A stretch of DNA of 64,000 nucleotides from Streptomyces klenkii (GTDB lineage: Bacteria > Actinomycetota > Actinomycetes > Streptomycetales > Streptomycetaceae). Position numbers and translations under genes: made by a program. The notes under the pieces are model-generated. The model had not been told where the DNA came from. It did not search any database and was given only the letters and a program-made list of their open reading frames with translations. Of the stretch, positions 18,401-25,886 are shown piece by piece. Each line of letters opens with the position of its first letter. The first letter of the stretch is position 1. The stretch covers positions 310,001 to 374,000 of the forward strand of contig NZ_RBAM01000009.1 of assembly GCF_003626645.1 (NCBI RefSeq), in the 5' to 3' direction.

Positions 18401-19515
18401 GGCACGACGCCGTGCCGGGCGACGAGGATCGTCTTGATCAGCCCGGCGATGCCGGCCGCGGCCTCGGTGTGGCCGATGTTGCTCTTGACCGAGCCCGTAC
18501 GGGTGCGGCGGCCCGCGGGCAGATCCTCCAAGGCCTGGGCCAGGGCGCGCAGTTCGACCGTGTCGCCGACGGGCGTGCCGGTGCCGTGGGCCTCGATGTA
18601 GGCGAGGTCGGCGGGGCGTATACCCGCGCTCGCGCACGCGGCGGTGAGCATGTCGACCTGCCCGGACACGGCGGGCTTGAGGAGCAGCCCGCTGCCGCGC
18701 CCGTCGTTGGTGACGGCGCTGCCGGCCAGCAGCGCGAGCACGGGGTCGCCGTCGCGCAGCGCGTCCGCGAGGAGCTTGAGGATGACGACGCCGGCCCCTT
18801 CGCTGCGGACGAACCCGTCGGCGCCCGCGTCGCCGAACCGGCAGCGGCCGCCGGGGGAGAGCATCGCGGCCTGGGAGTAGGCGATGGCGTCCTGCGGGGA
18901 GAGGATGACGTTCACGCCGCCCGCGATCGCCAGCCCGGTCTCGCCGCTGAGCAGGCTCTGGCGCGCGGAGTGCACGGCGACCAGGGACGAGGAGCAGGCC
19001 GTGTCGAGGGTCATGCTGGGGCCGCGCAGGTCGAGGGCGTACGAGATGCGGCCCGCCGCCATGGCCCGCAGGTGGCTTCCGGTGACGTCGCCCAGGGTGT
19101 GCCGGCCGCCGTCGGCGTAGTCGGCGGTGGCCTGCCCGATGAAGACGCCGCTCCTGCTGCCGGCCAGCGAGGAGGGCGTGATGCCGGCGGCCTCCAGGGC
19201 CTCCCAGACCACGGGCAGCAGCAGCCGGTGCTGCGGGTCGAGGCCGGCGGCCTCGGCGGGGGAGATGCCGAAGAAGGCGGCGTCGAAGGAGAACGGGTCG
19301 CCGAGGAAGCCGCCGTGGCGGGAGACGGTCTTGCCCGGGGTGCCGGGCGTGTCGGCGTGGTACGGGTCGATGTCGAATCGCTCGCGGGGGACGGCCGTGA
19401 TGCAGTCCCGCCCGGCGAGGAGGTTGTGCCAGAACTCGCCGGTCCCGGTGGCCTGCGGGAACCGGCATCCCATTCCCACTACGGCGACGGCGCGTTCGGG
19501 AGCCAAGGCGTCCAT
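15430..19515 (-). CDS. Single-module type I polyketide synthase (KS-AT-DH-like-ACP)
   Basis: A 1361-residue synthase. The ketosynthase (about 8-435) has the catalytic triad Cys174 (DTACSSS), His310 (EAHGTGT) and His349 (KSNIGHT). The acyltransferase (about 565-880) has GQGSQWAGMG and Ser657 in GHSMGE, with VASH near 757. A region about 1040-1210 resembles the second half of a dehydratase/product-template hotdog fold but shows no catalytic HxxxGxxxxP. The C-terminal carrier domain has Ser1319 in DYGLDSL. Ketoreductase, enoylreductase and thioesterase are absent. The layout is like bacterial iterative aromatic synthases (orsellinate type). An iterative short polyketide and malonyl-CoA use are inferred. 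The start at 19515 is weakly marked; GTG 19536 is an alternative. Confidence 0.9.
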   Translation of the reverse strand: MDALAPERAVAVVGMGCRFPQATGTGEFWHNLLAGRDCITAVPRERFDIDPYHADTPGTPGKTVSRHGGFLGDPFSFDAAFFGISPAEAAGLDPQHRLLLPVVWEALEAAGITPSSLAGSRSGVFIGQATADYADGGRHTLGDVTGSHLRAMAAGRISYALDLRGPSMTLDTACSSSLVAVHSARQSLLSGETGLAIAGGVNVILSPQDAIAYSQAAMLSPGGRCRFGDAGADGFVRSEGAGVVILKLLADALRDGDPVLALLAGSAVTNDGRGSGLLLKPAVSGQVDMLTAACASAGIRPADLAYIEAHGTGTPVGDTVELRALAQALEDLPAGRRTRTGSVKSNIGHTEAAAGIAGLIKTILVARHGVVPASLHQHTPHPLLTRPGFPVEVVTRNEPLERAEDGVAAPGGRTLLGVSSFGLSGTNAHVVVARYDAPAAVPEASSAVFPPRTAAPSARPAAVRSAETPAVRPVHLLVLSARSRSSLIRLATAYADHLGPGGAGHDLPLRDICATAALRRDAHPYRLWATGADHDGLARTLRDLAAGTGTPHGAPGPGVFGPPRRTVLVFPGQGSQWAGMGRSLRASSPAFARALRACDEAVRHEAGWSLAALLDAPEEDFPTEVDKVQPLLWAVEVALAAHWHDMGLAADVCTGHSMGEVAAAVVSGALTTAQGAAVICRRSRLMRTVAGQGGLLAAELAGPQAQETARLDGPGVCVAAENAPTTTVLAGDLAALHRVKCRLDAAGVFSRFVKADVASHSPLMDGLTGPLREQLADLAPSAAGIPLHSTVRSAPVDGRELDGSYWAANLREPVRFHDAVQTLAKAGDSVFVEVSPHPILQAAMEETLAETGADGAVVASSHRGRDEDAELAAALGRVFAAGGHVDWERWFGGPARHVPLPAYPWDEQHLRRPDAPEPGPRPAGDITADFPQDPGTPAVSLRGLAPVPPVVHLRALHEAAAAAAQGRAAFVIKDARPAAGAAAVTTAGGPTLRARLGSALDGARPALVEALPGGARGATAALTCLTATVHAADGADGPAPDLQGAVAAALSRCHDYQPPGKFLSGLERRGYGVPDAYGAAVQHVWRREGEAVAFVAPPGGLGQAAWEACLLPLLAAAPAGPSARHAYHPVSFGQVRFDDELSPHAWVMASFAPARTGARAHADLTVVGAHGRRLAEFRGIVLERLSESPATGSRTGSALRLPEFAAHLVEGAVHAPRTLTTALRGALAPARGRAFANSPAIPAPLPANAASGRDPEPGSGHEAEEAARKPAEAGPEGGRAAAGEAAGATALVRGAARLLAMAPDGIDPRRPLRDYGLDSLMAARLRQQLLAEHGLVVSVTRLLGEESAERLARDLQGAGIS

Positions 19516-19858
19516 GTGAAACCCCACTTCGGTCACGTGCTGAAGGTCATTGCCGAACGTGTGCGGAGCGGCGGGGCTGCGAGACGAGGAAGCGACGGCC
19601 CCACTGGCGTGGGCGATTGTGGTCCAAAGATGCACTGGAGATCAATGTTGGCCTGTAGGTCCCTCCTTGGACTGGCCGAAACTGCGCCATGTCCCGTCCG
19701 CTGCATCCCGGTTGGTCGGGTTCTGCGGTGCCCGGCCGGCGCCGGTTGGAGGTGCGGTCCTTCCGAAAAGTTGGGCTTGAGTTCAAGATTGCATGCCAAT
19801 ATAAATTTATTCGCCAGTTCACTACAGGCTTCACGACGGACGACAGGCGGGGGCAGCG
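19516..19858. promoter_or_regulatory. Divergent promoter region between the PKS and a LuxR gene, with an AT-rich island
   Basis: This 343-base gap has no gene. Its distal part holds a striking AT-rich island around 19780-19815, including the perfect palindrome ATAAATTTAT (19801-19810). Such islands in high-GC genomes often mark cluster promoters bound by nucleoid silencers such as Lsr2. It must hold the promoters of both the PKS (leftward) and the YCII-LuxR gene (rightward). I cannot assign -10 and -35 boxes confidently. Confidence 0.5.
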
Positions 19859-20410
19859 ATGGTGAGGTACTTGGTCGACAGGGAGTTCCGGGACGACGAC
19901 CGCTTGCGGCGGACGCTTCCGGCACACCGCACCTACTGGCGCAGGATGTCCCGCCTGGGCGTCCTGCTGCACGGCGGCTCCTGGCGGGAGGGCTGCGGCG
20001 AGATCCTCGTCGTCAAGGCCGCCACCCGCGGCGAGCTCCAGCAGGTGCTGGGAGAGGACCCGTACGTCCAGGAGCACCTCGTCCTGGAGACGCGCATCAA
20101 GGCACTGGAAGCCCTCGTCGAAGCCGGCGAGCAGCCTCAGAGCGCCGTGCCCGGGCGGCCGGAACCCGCGGCGGACCCGGGGCGCCGTGCGGACGCGCAG
20201 CTCAGCGCGCACGAGTGGCGCGTCGCCCGCATGATGCTCACCGGGCTGACGAACCGGCAGATCGCCGAGCAGTTCGCCGTCTCGCCCCGTGCCGTGGAAC
20301 AGCACATCACCCGGATCTACCGGAAGCTGTCCATCAGCCGCCGTGCGCAGCTGGCCGTCGCCATCCAGGGCGACCTGCCCCGGGCCGGCGAGCTCGCGGC
20401 CGCCGGCTGA
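19859..20410 (+). CDS. YCII-like domain fused to LuxR-type HTH regulator (copy 1)
   Basis: A 183-residue regulator with an unusual make-up. Residues about 1-85 resemble a YCII/EthD-like alpha-beta domain (YLVDREFR, GGSWREGCGEILVV, EDPYVQEHLV). A linker follows, and residues about 119-172 are a LuxR/GerE helix-turn-helix (LSAHEWRVARMML, TNRQIAEQFAVSPRAVEQH, YRKLSISRR). There is no receiver or kinase domain, so the YCII part may sense a pathway metabolite. It is divergent from the PKS, and a paralogue lies at 27064. It is probably a cluster-situated regulator. Confidence 0.85.
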   Translation: MVRYLVDREFRDDDRLRRTLPAHRTYWRRMSRLGVLLHGGSWREGCGEILVVKAATRGELQQVLGEDPYVQEHLVLETRIKALEALVEAGEQPQSAVPGRPEPAADPGRRADAQLSAHEWRVARMMLTGLTNRQIAEQFAVSPRAVEQHITRIYRKLSISRRAQLAVAIQGDLPRAGELAAAG

Positions 20411-20507
20411 GACGCTTCCGGCGGACGGCAGCGGCCGGCGCCGGGCGGACCGGATCTCCGGCTCGCCCGGCGCCGGACGCTGCCCGCGCGCCGCCCTCCG
20501 CCCTCTG

Positions 20508-22178
20508 CTACGCGATCGCGTGCTCGGCAGCCGCCGCGTCCGCCAGCGGGCGCAGCCGGCCCAGGAGTTCCGCCTCGCCCAGGGCACGGGTGACCTGGAA
20601 GAGGTCGGGGCTGCGGTCCGTGCCCGTCACGCACACCCGCAGGACGTTGACCACCTCGCGCACCGACCCGTGGTACGCCTGCGGATCCGCCCGGTACGTC
20701 CGCACGTCCGGCGCGAAACCGTGCCGCTGAGCCAGGTCGCGCCACTGCGCGTACCAGTCCTCGGCGGGCCCGGCGTGCCGGTAGCTGCCGGCGAGGTCGG
20801 TGACCAGCTCGGCGACCTGCCGGGCCGGCAGCCCCAGGCGGGCGTCGCCCAGCGCGCCCACCGGCGTGTGGAGCTCGGGGAAGAAGAAGCCGTACGCGCG
20901 GCGGAACTCGCTCCAGCAGGCCAGGTCCTTGCGCGGCGTCCCCGTACCGCTCCGGCCGATCTCCAGGGCCTGCACGGCCAGGTCCGGGCGGGCCCGCAGG
21001 ACGCGCGCGAGCCCGGGGTCGTTCCCCCCGGCCCAGGCGGACAGGGCCCGGAGGGCCTCGTCCGGGGAGAGGGAGGCGATGTAGTCGCGGCTGACCGAGC
21101 GCAGCTTGCCCAGGTCCACCATGGGTCCGGCCGTCCCCGCCTCCTCCAGGCGCACGGGCTCGGCCAGGGCGCGGTCCGCCGGCAAGTCGGCCAGCCGGCT
21201 GTTGGCCAGGCCGCGCAGGTAGTGCCGCACCGCCTGCGCCGGGTAGCCGGCGGTCAGGTAGAACGCGGCCGCGGACTCCGGGTCCTTGCGCTTGCTGAGC
21301 TTGCGCCTGCTGGAGCCCTCGACCTTCATCAGCGGGGCGATGTGGGCGTACTGGGGAGGCATGAAGCCCAGGGCGCGGTGCAACTGGTGGTGTACCGGCA
21401 GCGAGGAGATCCACTCCTCGCCGCGGATCACCAGGGTCACCCGCATCAGGTGGTCGTCGACGACGTGCGCGAAGTGGTACGTGGGCAGCCGCCGGCCCTG
21501 CTCCGCCGACTTGAGGATCACCACGTCGTTGCCGTTGTCGAGCATCGTCAGGGCGCCGCGCACCCGGTCGCGGAAGCGCACCCGGCCCGGCAGCCCCACC
21601 GGGCAGCGGAAGCGGACGGTGAACTCCTCGCCCGCGGCGATGCGCTCCTGCGCCCGCTCCACGCTCAGCCCCCGGCAGCGCGCCCACTTGCCGTAGTAGC
21701 CGAGCGGCGACCGCGACTGCTGCTGCCCGGCCGCGTTCTCCGCCAGCACCTCCGGCGAGCAGAAGCACGGATAGGCCTGCCCCGTGCGCACCAGCTCGCG
21801 CACGTAGCTGAGGTAGATGCCCTCCCGGTCCGACTGCACGTACGGGCCCCACGCGCCCGCCCGGCCGGAGCCCTCGTCGGGGTCGAGGCCGAAGTAGCCG
21901 AAGACCCGCGCGAACTCCTCCGCGGCGCCCGCGACTTCCCGGCGCTTGTCGGTGTCCTCGATGCGCACGACGTACGTGCCGCCGCTGCGCCGAGCCGCCT
22001 CCTGCGCGAGCAGCGCCACGTACAGGCCGCCCAGGTGCACGGAGCCCGTCGGGCTGGGGGCGAAACGCGTCACGTGGGCGTCCGGCGGGAGCCTGCGCGG
22101 GGCGAAGTGCTCCTCCCAGACCTCGCAGGAGCGCAGGTCGGCGGGGAACCACGAATCGATGACGTCACGGTCCTGCAT
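20508..22178 (-). CDS. gltX: Second-type glutamyl-tRNA synthetase in the biosynthetic cluster
   Basis: A 556-residue class I synthetase. The HIGH-equivalent is APSPTGSVHLGG (about 40-51), the KMSKS-equivalent is KLSKRKDP (293-300), and PTYHFAHVVDDHLM and RGEEWISS complete the active site. The N-terminal extension, CFC at 138-140 and GYYGKWARC resemble the roughly 550-residue GluRS of clostridia-like bacteria rather than the roughly 490-residue streptomycete housekeeping enzyme (comparison from memory). Its product Glu-tRNA(Glu) is the substrate of HemA, also in this cluster. It is divergent from an MFS exporter, with an 18-bp palindrome between. The ATG at 22178 has AAGGA upstream. Confidence 0.92.
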   Translation of the reverse strand: MQDRDVIDSWFPADLRSCEVWEEHFAPRRLPPDAHVTRFAPSPTGSVHLGGLYVALLAQEAARRSGGTYVVRIEDTDKRREVAGAAEEFARVFGYFGLDPDEGSGRAGAWGPYVQSDREGIYLSYVRELVRTGQAYPCFCSPEVLAENAAGQQQSRSPLGYYGKWARCRGLSVERAQERIAAGEEFTVRFRCPVGLPGRVRFRDRVRGALTMLDNGNDVVILKSAEQGRRLPTYHFAHVVDDHLMRVTLVIRGEEWISSLPVHHQLHRALGFMPPQYAHIAPLMKVEGSSRRKLSKRKDPESAAAFYLTAGYPAQAVRHYLRGLANSRLADLPADRALAEPVRLEEAGTAGPMVDLGKLRSVSRDYIASLSPDEALRALSAWAGGNDPGLARVLRARPDLAVQALEIGRSGTGTPRKDLACWSEFRRAYGFFFPELHTPVGALGDARLGLPARQVAELVTDLAGSYRHAGPAEDWYAQWRDLAQRHGFAPDVRTYRADPQAYHGSVREVVNVLRVCVTGTDRSPDLFQVTRALGEAELLGRLRPLADAAAAEHAIA

Positions 22179-22220
22179 GGCACATCCTTCCGTCGTGCAA
22201 CAGCGGCAGCAGCGGTGCGG

Positions 22221-22238
22221 GGTTCACCCGGGTGAACC
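22221..22238. promoter_or_regulatory. Perfect 18-bp palindrome between gltX and the MFS exporter
   Basis: GGTTCACCCGGGTGAACC is a perfect palindrome in the 261-base divergent promoter region, 43 bases upstream of gltX. A further half-site (GGTGAACA) lies at about 22248-22255. Perfect symmetry and position make it a strong operator candidate. A GTTCACCC half-site also lies in the leader of the second YCII-LuxR gene, so one of the cluster LuxR or LysR proteins may bind both. Confidence 0.6.
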
Positions 22239-22439
22239 GTCAACTGCGGTGAACAGAGCGGGTGTCCGGGTGCCGACACTAGGCCGCTCCGGCGCCCGCG
22301 CCCCGGGCCCGGCGCGACGGTGATGTGGGAACCCGAACCCTCCGCGCCGCGCACCGGCCCGCCCCGACGGGCGGTGAGCCACGCTGGTCCCGGCCGCCCC
22401 GGAAGAGGGCGGCCCGGACCGGAGGGAAAGGACGCCGAC

Positions 22440-23666
22440 GTGCTGCGCGTGATCCTGCTGGCGCTGGGAGCCCTGGCGGTGGGCACCGACGCCTACATGA
22501 CGGCCGGGCTGCTGCCGCAGATCTCCGGCGAGTTCCGCGGCTCCACCGCGGCCGCCGGCCAGCTGGTGACCGTCTTCGCCGTCTCCTACGCGCTCCTCGG
22601 CCCGCTCGCGCAGGCCGCGCTGGGCCGCCTGGGCGTGCGCCGGGTCCTGCTCGTCTCCCTGGCCGCGTTCACCCTCGCCAACGCCGCCGGCGCCGCCGCC
22701 CCGGACGCGGTGAGCCTGGCGGGCACGCGCGTGGTGGCGGGTGCCGCGGCCGGCGTCTTCATGCCCACCGCCGCCGCGGCCGCGTCCCTCCTCGCCGGGC
22801 CCGAACGCCGGGGCCGGGCCCTGGCCGTGGTGCTGGGCGGGCTCAGCTGCGGCACCGTCCTCGGCGTCCCCGTCGGCCTGCTGCTCGCCGGCCACACCGG
22901 GTGGCGCTCCGCGCTGTGGCTGGTGACCGGCATCGGCGCCGCCGCCCACCTGGGCGCGTCGCTCCTGCTGCCGCCCATGGACAGTGCGCCCCTGCCCTCG
23001 CTCGCCGAGCGCGCAGCCCAGCTGAAGGACCGGCGGACGAGCGTCGCCGTCCTGACCACCTTCTGCCAGACCGTCGCGAGCCTGGGCCTCTACACGTACC
23101 TGCTGCCGGTGCTGGACGCGGCGGGCGCGGGGCCCGGCGGCGCCGGACTGTGGGTGTGGGGACTGGGCGGCGTGCTGGGGAGCTTCGCTGTCGGCCCCCT
23201 GCTGGACCGCGTGCCCCGCCCCGGCCTGCTCACCGGGCTGCTGCTGTCGGCCCTGGCCCTCGCCCTGGCGGCGATCGGGCTCGCCCGCGGCCCGTGGTGG
23301 CTGTGGCCGCTGCTGGCCGTGTGGGGCGCGGCCGGCTGGGCCTTCGTCGTCCCCCAGCAGCACCGCCTGCTCGCGGCCGGGCCCGCCCGCGGGGCCGCGG
23401 CCCTCGCCCTCAACAGCTCGGCCACCTACCTCGGCGGATCGGCCGGCGCCGCGCTCGGCGGCGCGGCCCTCGCGGCGGGCCTCGCCCCGCACGACCTGCC
23501 ACTGGCCGCGTCCGGCTGCGCCGTGGTCGCGCTGGCCGTCCACCTGGCCGGCGCCGGCCGCGGCGCCCGCCGCCATGGCGCGCAACCTCCGCCCGGGTGC
23601 CCGGCGGTGCCGCCACCCGGCCCGTCATCAGCCGTCCGGCCCCGTAACCGGTCACCGGACCCGTAA
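22440..23666 (+). CDS. MFS efflux transporter
   Basis: A 408-residue protein with twelve predicted membrane helices and the drug-efflux MFS opening VGTDAYMTAGLLPQI, followed by the helix 2-3 loop motif GRLGVRRVLL. This is the DHA1/AraJ-CmlR type, which exports small molecules using the proton gradient. The GTG at 22440 is preceded by AAAGGA; an ATG at 22320 would add an improbable proline-rich leader. Standing first in a rightward run in the cluster, it probably exports the product or gives self-resistance. Confidence 0.88.
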   Translation: MLRVILLALGALAVGTDAYMTAGLLPQISGEFRGSTAAAGQLVTVFAVSYALLGPLAQAALGRLGVRRVLLVSLAAFTLANAAGAAAPDAVSLAGTRVVAGAAAGVFMPTAAAAASLLAGPERRGRALAVVLGGLSCGTVLGVPVGLLLAGHTGWRSALWLVTGIGAAAHLGASLLLPPMDSAPLPSLAERAAQLKDRRTSVAVLTTFCQTVASLGLYTYLLPVLDAAGAGPGGAGLWVWGLGGVLGSFAVGPLLDRVPRPGLLTGLLLSALALALAAIGLARGPWWLWPLLAVWGAAGWAFVVPQQHRLLAAGPARGAAALALNSSATYLGGSAGAALGGAALAAGLAPHDLPLAASGCAVVALAVHLAGAGRGARRHGAQPPPGCPAVPPPGPSSAVRPRNRSPDP

Positions 23667-23739
23667 CCCGTAATCCGCATCAGCAACCCGTCACCCGTCA
23701 CCCGGCCCCCGTCCCGGCCACCAACCACCGGAGGACCCC

Positions 23740-24657
23740 GTGAAGTTCGGCGTCAACGTCCCCAACTACGGCCCCGGCGCCACCCCCGAGACCCTGGGGG
23801 AGTGGGCCGGCCGGCTCGAAGCGCTCGGCTACCACCACCTCCTGGTGTCCGACCACGTCGCCCCCACCCCCGAGGTCCATCGCCTGTTCGCCGCGCCCTT
23901 CTACGACCCCTTCACCGTGCTGTCCTACCTGGCCGGCGTCACCCGCACGATCGGGCTCGGCACCACCGTCACGATCCTGCCCTACCGCCACCCCGTCCTG
24001 ACCGCCCGCATGGCCGCGGCCGTCGACCGGCTCAGCGGCGGGCGCTTCGTCCTCGGCGCGGCCGCGGGCTGGGCCCCGGCCGAGTTCGCCGCGCTCGGCG
24101 TCCCCTACGCCCGCCGTGGTGCCCGCAGCAACGAGTACCTCGCCGTCATCAAGGCCTGCTGGGCGAACGACGTGGTCAGCCACCACGGCGAGTTCGTGTC
24201 CTTCGACCACCTGCACACCGGCCCGGCCCCCGTGCAGCGCCCCGGCCCGCCGGTGTGGGTCGGCGGGCACAGCCCCGGCGCCCTGCGCCGCGCCGTCCGC
24301 TTCGGCGACGCCTGGCACCCCACCTCCGTCACCGCCCAGTGGCTGACGGGCTACGGCCTGCCCGCCCTGGAACGCACGGCCAAGGAGCTGGACCTGCCCG
24401 TGCCCGCGCTCGTGCCCCGCATCAAACTCCGCGTCACCGCACGCCCGCTGGGCCACGGCCGCCTGCTCGGCGAGGGCAGCCTGGACGAGATCCGCCAGGA
24501 CCTGGCCCTCCTGGACGCCCTGGGCGCCCCCGCCGTCGTCCTCGACCCGACGTTCCCCGGCGAGCCCCGCACCCCCGAGCGCAACGCCCGCGACCTCGAC
24601 GCCCTCGAAACCCTCGCCCGTACGGTCATCGACCCGGAACAGCAGCGCCTGCGCTGA
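23740..24657 (+). CDS. LLM-class flavin/F420-dependent oxidoreductase
   Basis: A 305-residue TIM-barrel protein of the luciferase-like monooxygenase superfamily. It has FGVNVPNYG at the first strand, LLVSDHV, TIGLGTTVTILPYRHP and GRFVLGAAAGW, features shared with the F420-binding subgroup. These enzymes oxidise, reduce or monooxygenate small molecules. The GTG at 23740 has a clean GGAGG site. It ends 13 bases before the LysR gene, so they are cotranscribed. A tailoring role is inferred from context. I cannot tell FMN from F420 use with certainty. Confidence 0.88.
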   Translation: MKFGVNVPNYGPGATPETLGEWAGRLEALGYHHLLVSDHVAPTPEVHRLFAAPFYDPFTVLSYLAGVTRTIGLGTTVTILPYRHPVLTARMAAAVDRLSGGRFVLGAAAGWAPAEFAALGVPYARRGARSNEYLAVIKACWANDVVSHHGEFVSFDHLHTGPAPVQRPGPPVWVGGHSPGALRRAVRFGDAWHPTSVTAQWLTGYGLPALERTAKELDLPVPALVPRIKLRVTARPLGHGRLLGEGSLDEIRQDLALLDALGAPAVVLDPTFPGEPRTPERNARDLDALETLARTVIDPEQQRLR

Positions 24658-24670
24658 CGTTGCCCGCAGC

Positions 24671-25633
24671 ATGACCACACCCAGCCCCGGCGCGGCCCCC
24701 GCGCCGCGCCACCCCGACGTGGACCTGCGCCGCCTCAGAGTCCTGGCGGAGCTCGACCGCCGCAAGACGGTCAGCGCCGCCGCGGCCGCCCTGCACCTGA
24801 CGCCCTCCGCCGTGTCCCAGCAACTGGCCGCCCTCTCCAAGGAGCTGGGCGTGCGCCTGACCGAACCGGCCGGCCGCCGGCTGCGCCTGACCGGCGCCGC
24901 CCGCATCGTGCTGCGCCACGCCGAGGAGATCTTCACCTGGACCGACCGGCTCCACGAGGCGGTCGCCGCCTGGCGCGAAGGGGAGACCGGCGACGTCTCG
25001 GTGGCCGGCTTCGCCACCACCCTCACCCCGCTGATCCTGCCCGCCGCCGCCCTCCTCAAGGAGAGCCGGCCCCAGCTGCGCACGACCCTCGCCGAGGTCG
25101 ACCCGCCGGTCAGCTTCGAGATGCTCGCCGACGGGCGCACCGACGTCGTCATCGCCGTCGAGTCCCCGGTCGCGCCCGTCAGCGACCCGCGGTTCGAGAA
25201 GTTCCCCCTCATGCAGGAGGTCTTCGACGTCGCCCTGCCCCTGGGCCACCGGCTGGAGGAGGCGGCCTCGCTGACGCTCGCCGACCTCGCGGACGAGGCG
25301 TGGATCTTCGCCACCGCCGGCATGTGCCAGGAGATCCCCCTGGCCGCCTGCGCCGCCGCCGGGTTCACCCCGCGCGCCACGCACGCCATCGGCGACTGGG
25401 AGGCCACGTTCGCGGCGGTCCGGCACGGCATGGGCATCAGCCTCGTGCCGCGCCTGGCCCGCTCCGCGGCCCGCTCCGGCGTCGTCGTCAAGACCTTCGA
25501 CGACGCGCCCTGCCGCCAGGTCTTCGCCGCCGTGCGCGCGGGCGACGGGAGCCTGCCCCAGGTCGCGGCCGTCGTCGACGCCTTGGCGCAGGCGGCCGCG
25601 ACGGCCCGCGCGCAGGACGGCGGCGAACCGTAA
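24671..25633 (+). CDS. LysR-family transcriptional regulator
   Basis: A 320-residue LysR protein. The N-terminal winged helix-turn-helix is LRRLRVLAELDRRKTVSAA, then ALHLTPSAVSQQLAALSKEL (about 18-60). The C-terminal periplasmic-binding-like effector domain includes VAGFATTLTPLILP and RHGMGISLVPR. It is translationally close behind the LLM oxidoreductase and is followed by a hairpin at 25681. It is likely a cluster-situated activator responding to a pathway intermediate. Confidence 0.9.
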   Translation: MTTPSPGAAPAPRHPDVDLRRLRVLAELDRRKTVSAAAAALHLTPSAVSQQLAALSKELGVRLTEPAGRRLRLTGAARIVLRHAEEIFTWTDRLHEAVAAWREGETGDVSVAGFATTLTPLILPAAALLKESRPQLRTTLAEVDPPVSFEMLADGRTDVVIAVESPVAPVSDPRFEKFPLMQEVFDVALPLGHRLEEAASLTLADLADEAWIFATAGMCQEIPLAACAAAGFTPRATHAIGDWEATFAAVRHGMGISLVPRLARSAARSGVVVKTFDDAPCRQVFAAVRAGDGSLPQVAAVVDALAQAAATARAQDGGEP

Positions 25634-25680
25634 GCCCGCCTTCACGGTCATCGGAAGAATCCCTCGATGGACGCCGCGGG

Positions 25681-25720
25681 GGCGGCGGTGTGAGGCTCTA
25701 CCCAAGAGCCCGGCCGCCGC
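25681..25720 (+). terminator. Hairpin after the LysR gene
   Basis: GGCGGCGG and CCGCCGC flank the inner stem GGCTC-TACCCAA-GAGCC, forming a long GC-rich hairpin 48 bases after the LysR stop. There is no U-run, as is usual in streptomycetes. It probably ends the MFS-LLM-LysR transcript before the EamA gene. Confidence 0.5.
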
Positions 25721-25886
25721 ACCAGCCCCGGGACTCCGCCCGGCCAGGCCCGTACCGGCGCCGCAACGCCCCCGTTCCCCCGTGCAGTTGCGCCCGGTAC
25801 GACCTCGCCTCCATGAGACCGAAACGCCCCGAAAAGCCGCCCTTGGGCCGGCCGACCCCCGGGGCACCGCGACGCCGAGGAGAATC

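Noticed and set aside
16006..20730. Very long plus-strand open frame opposite the PKS
   Set aside because: It is the antisense shadow of the PKS and neighbours; its protein has no recognisable domain and runs through the regulatory gap and two real genes.
23698..25491. Minus-strand frame opposite the LLM oxidoreductase and LysR genes
   Set aside because: Shadow frame with no domain, while the plus strand carries two clear families.
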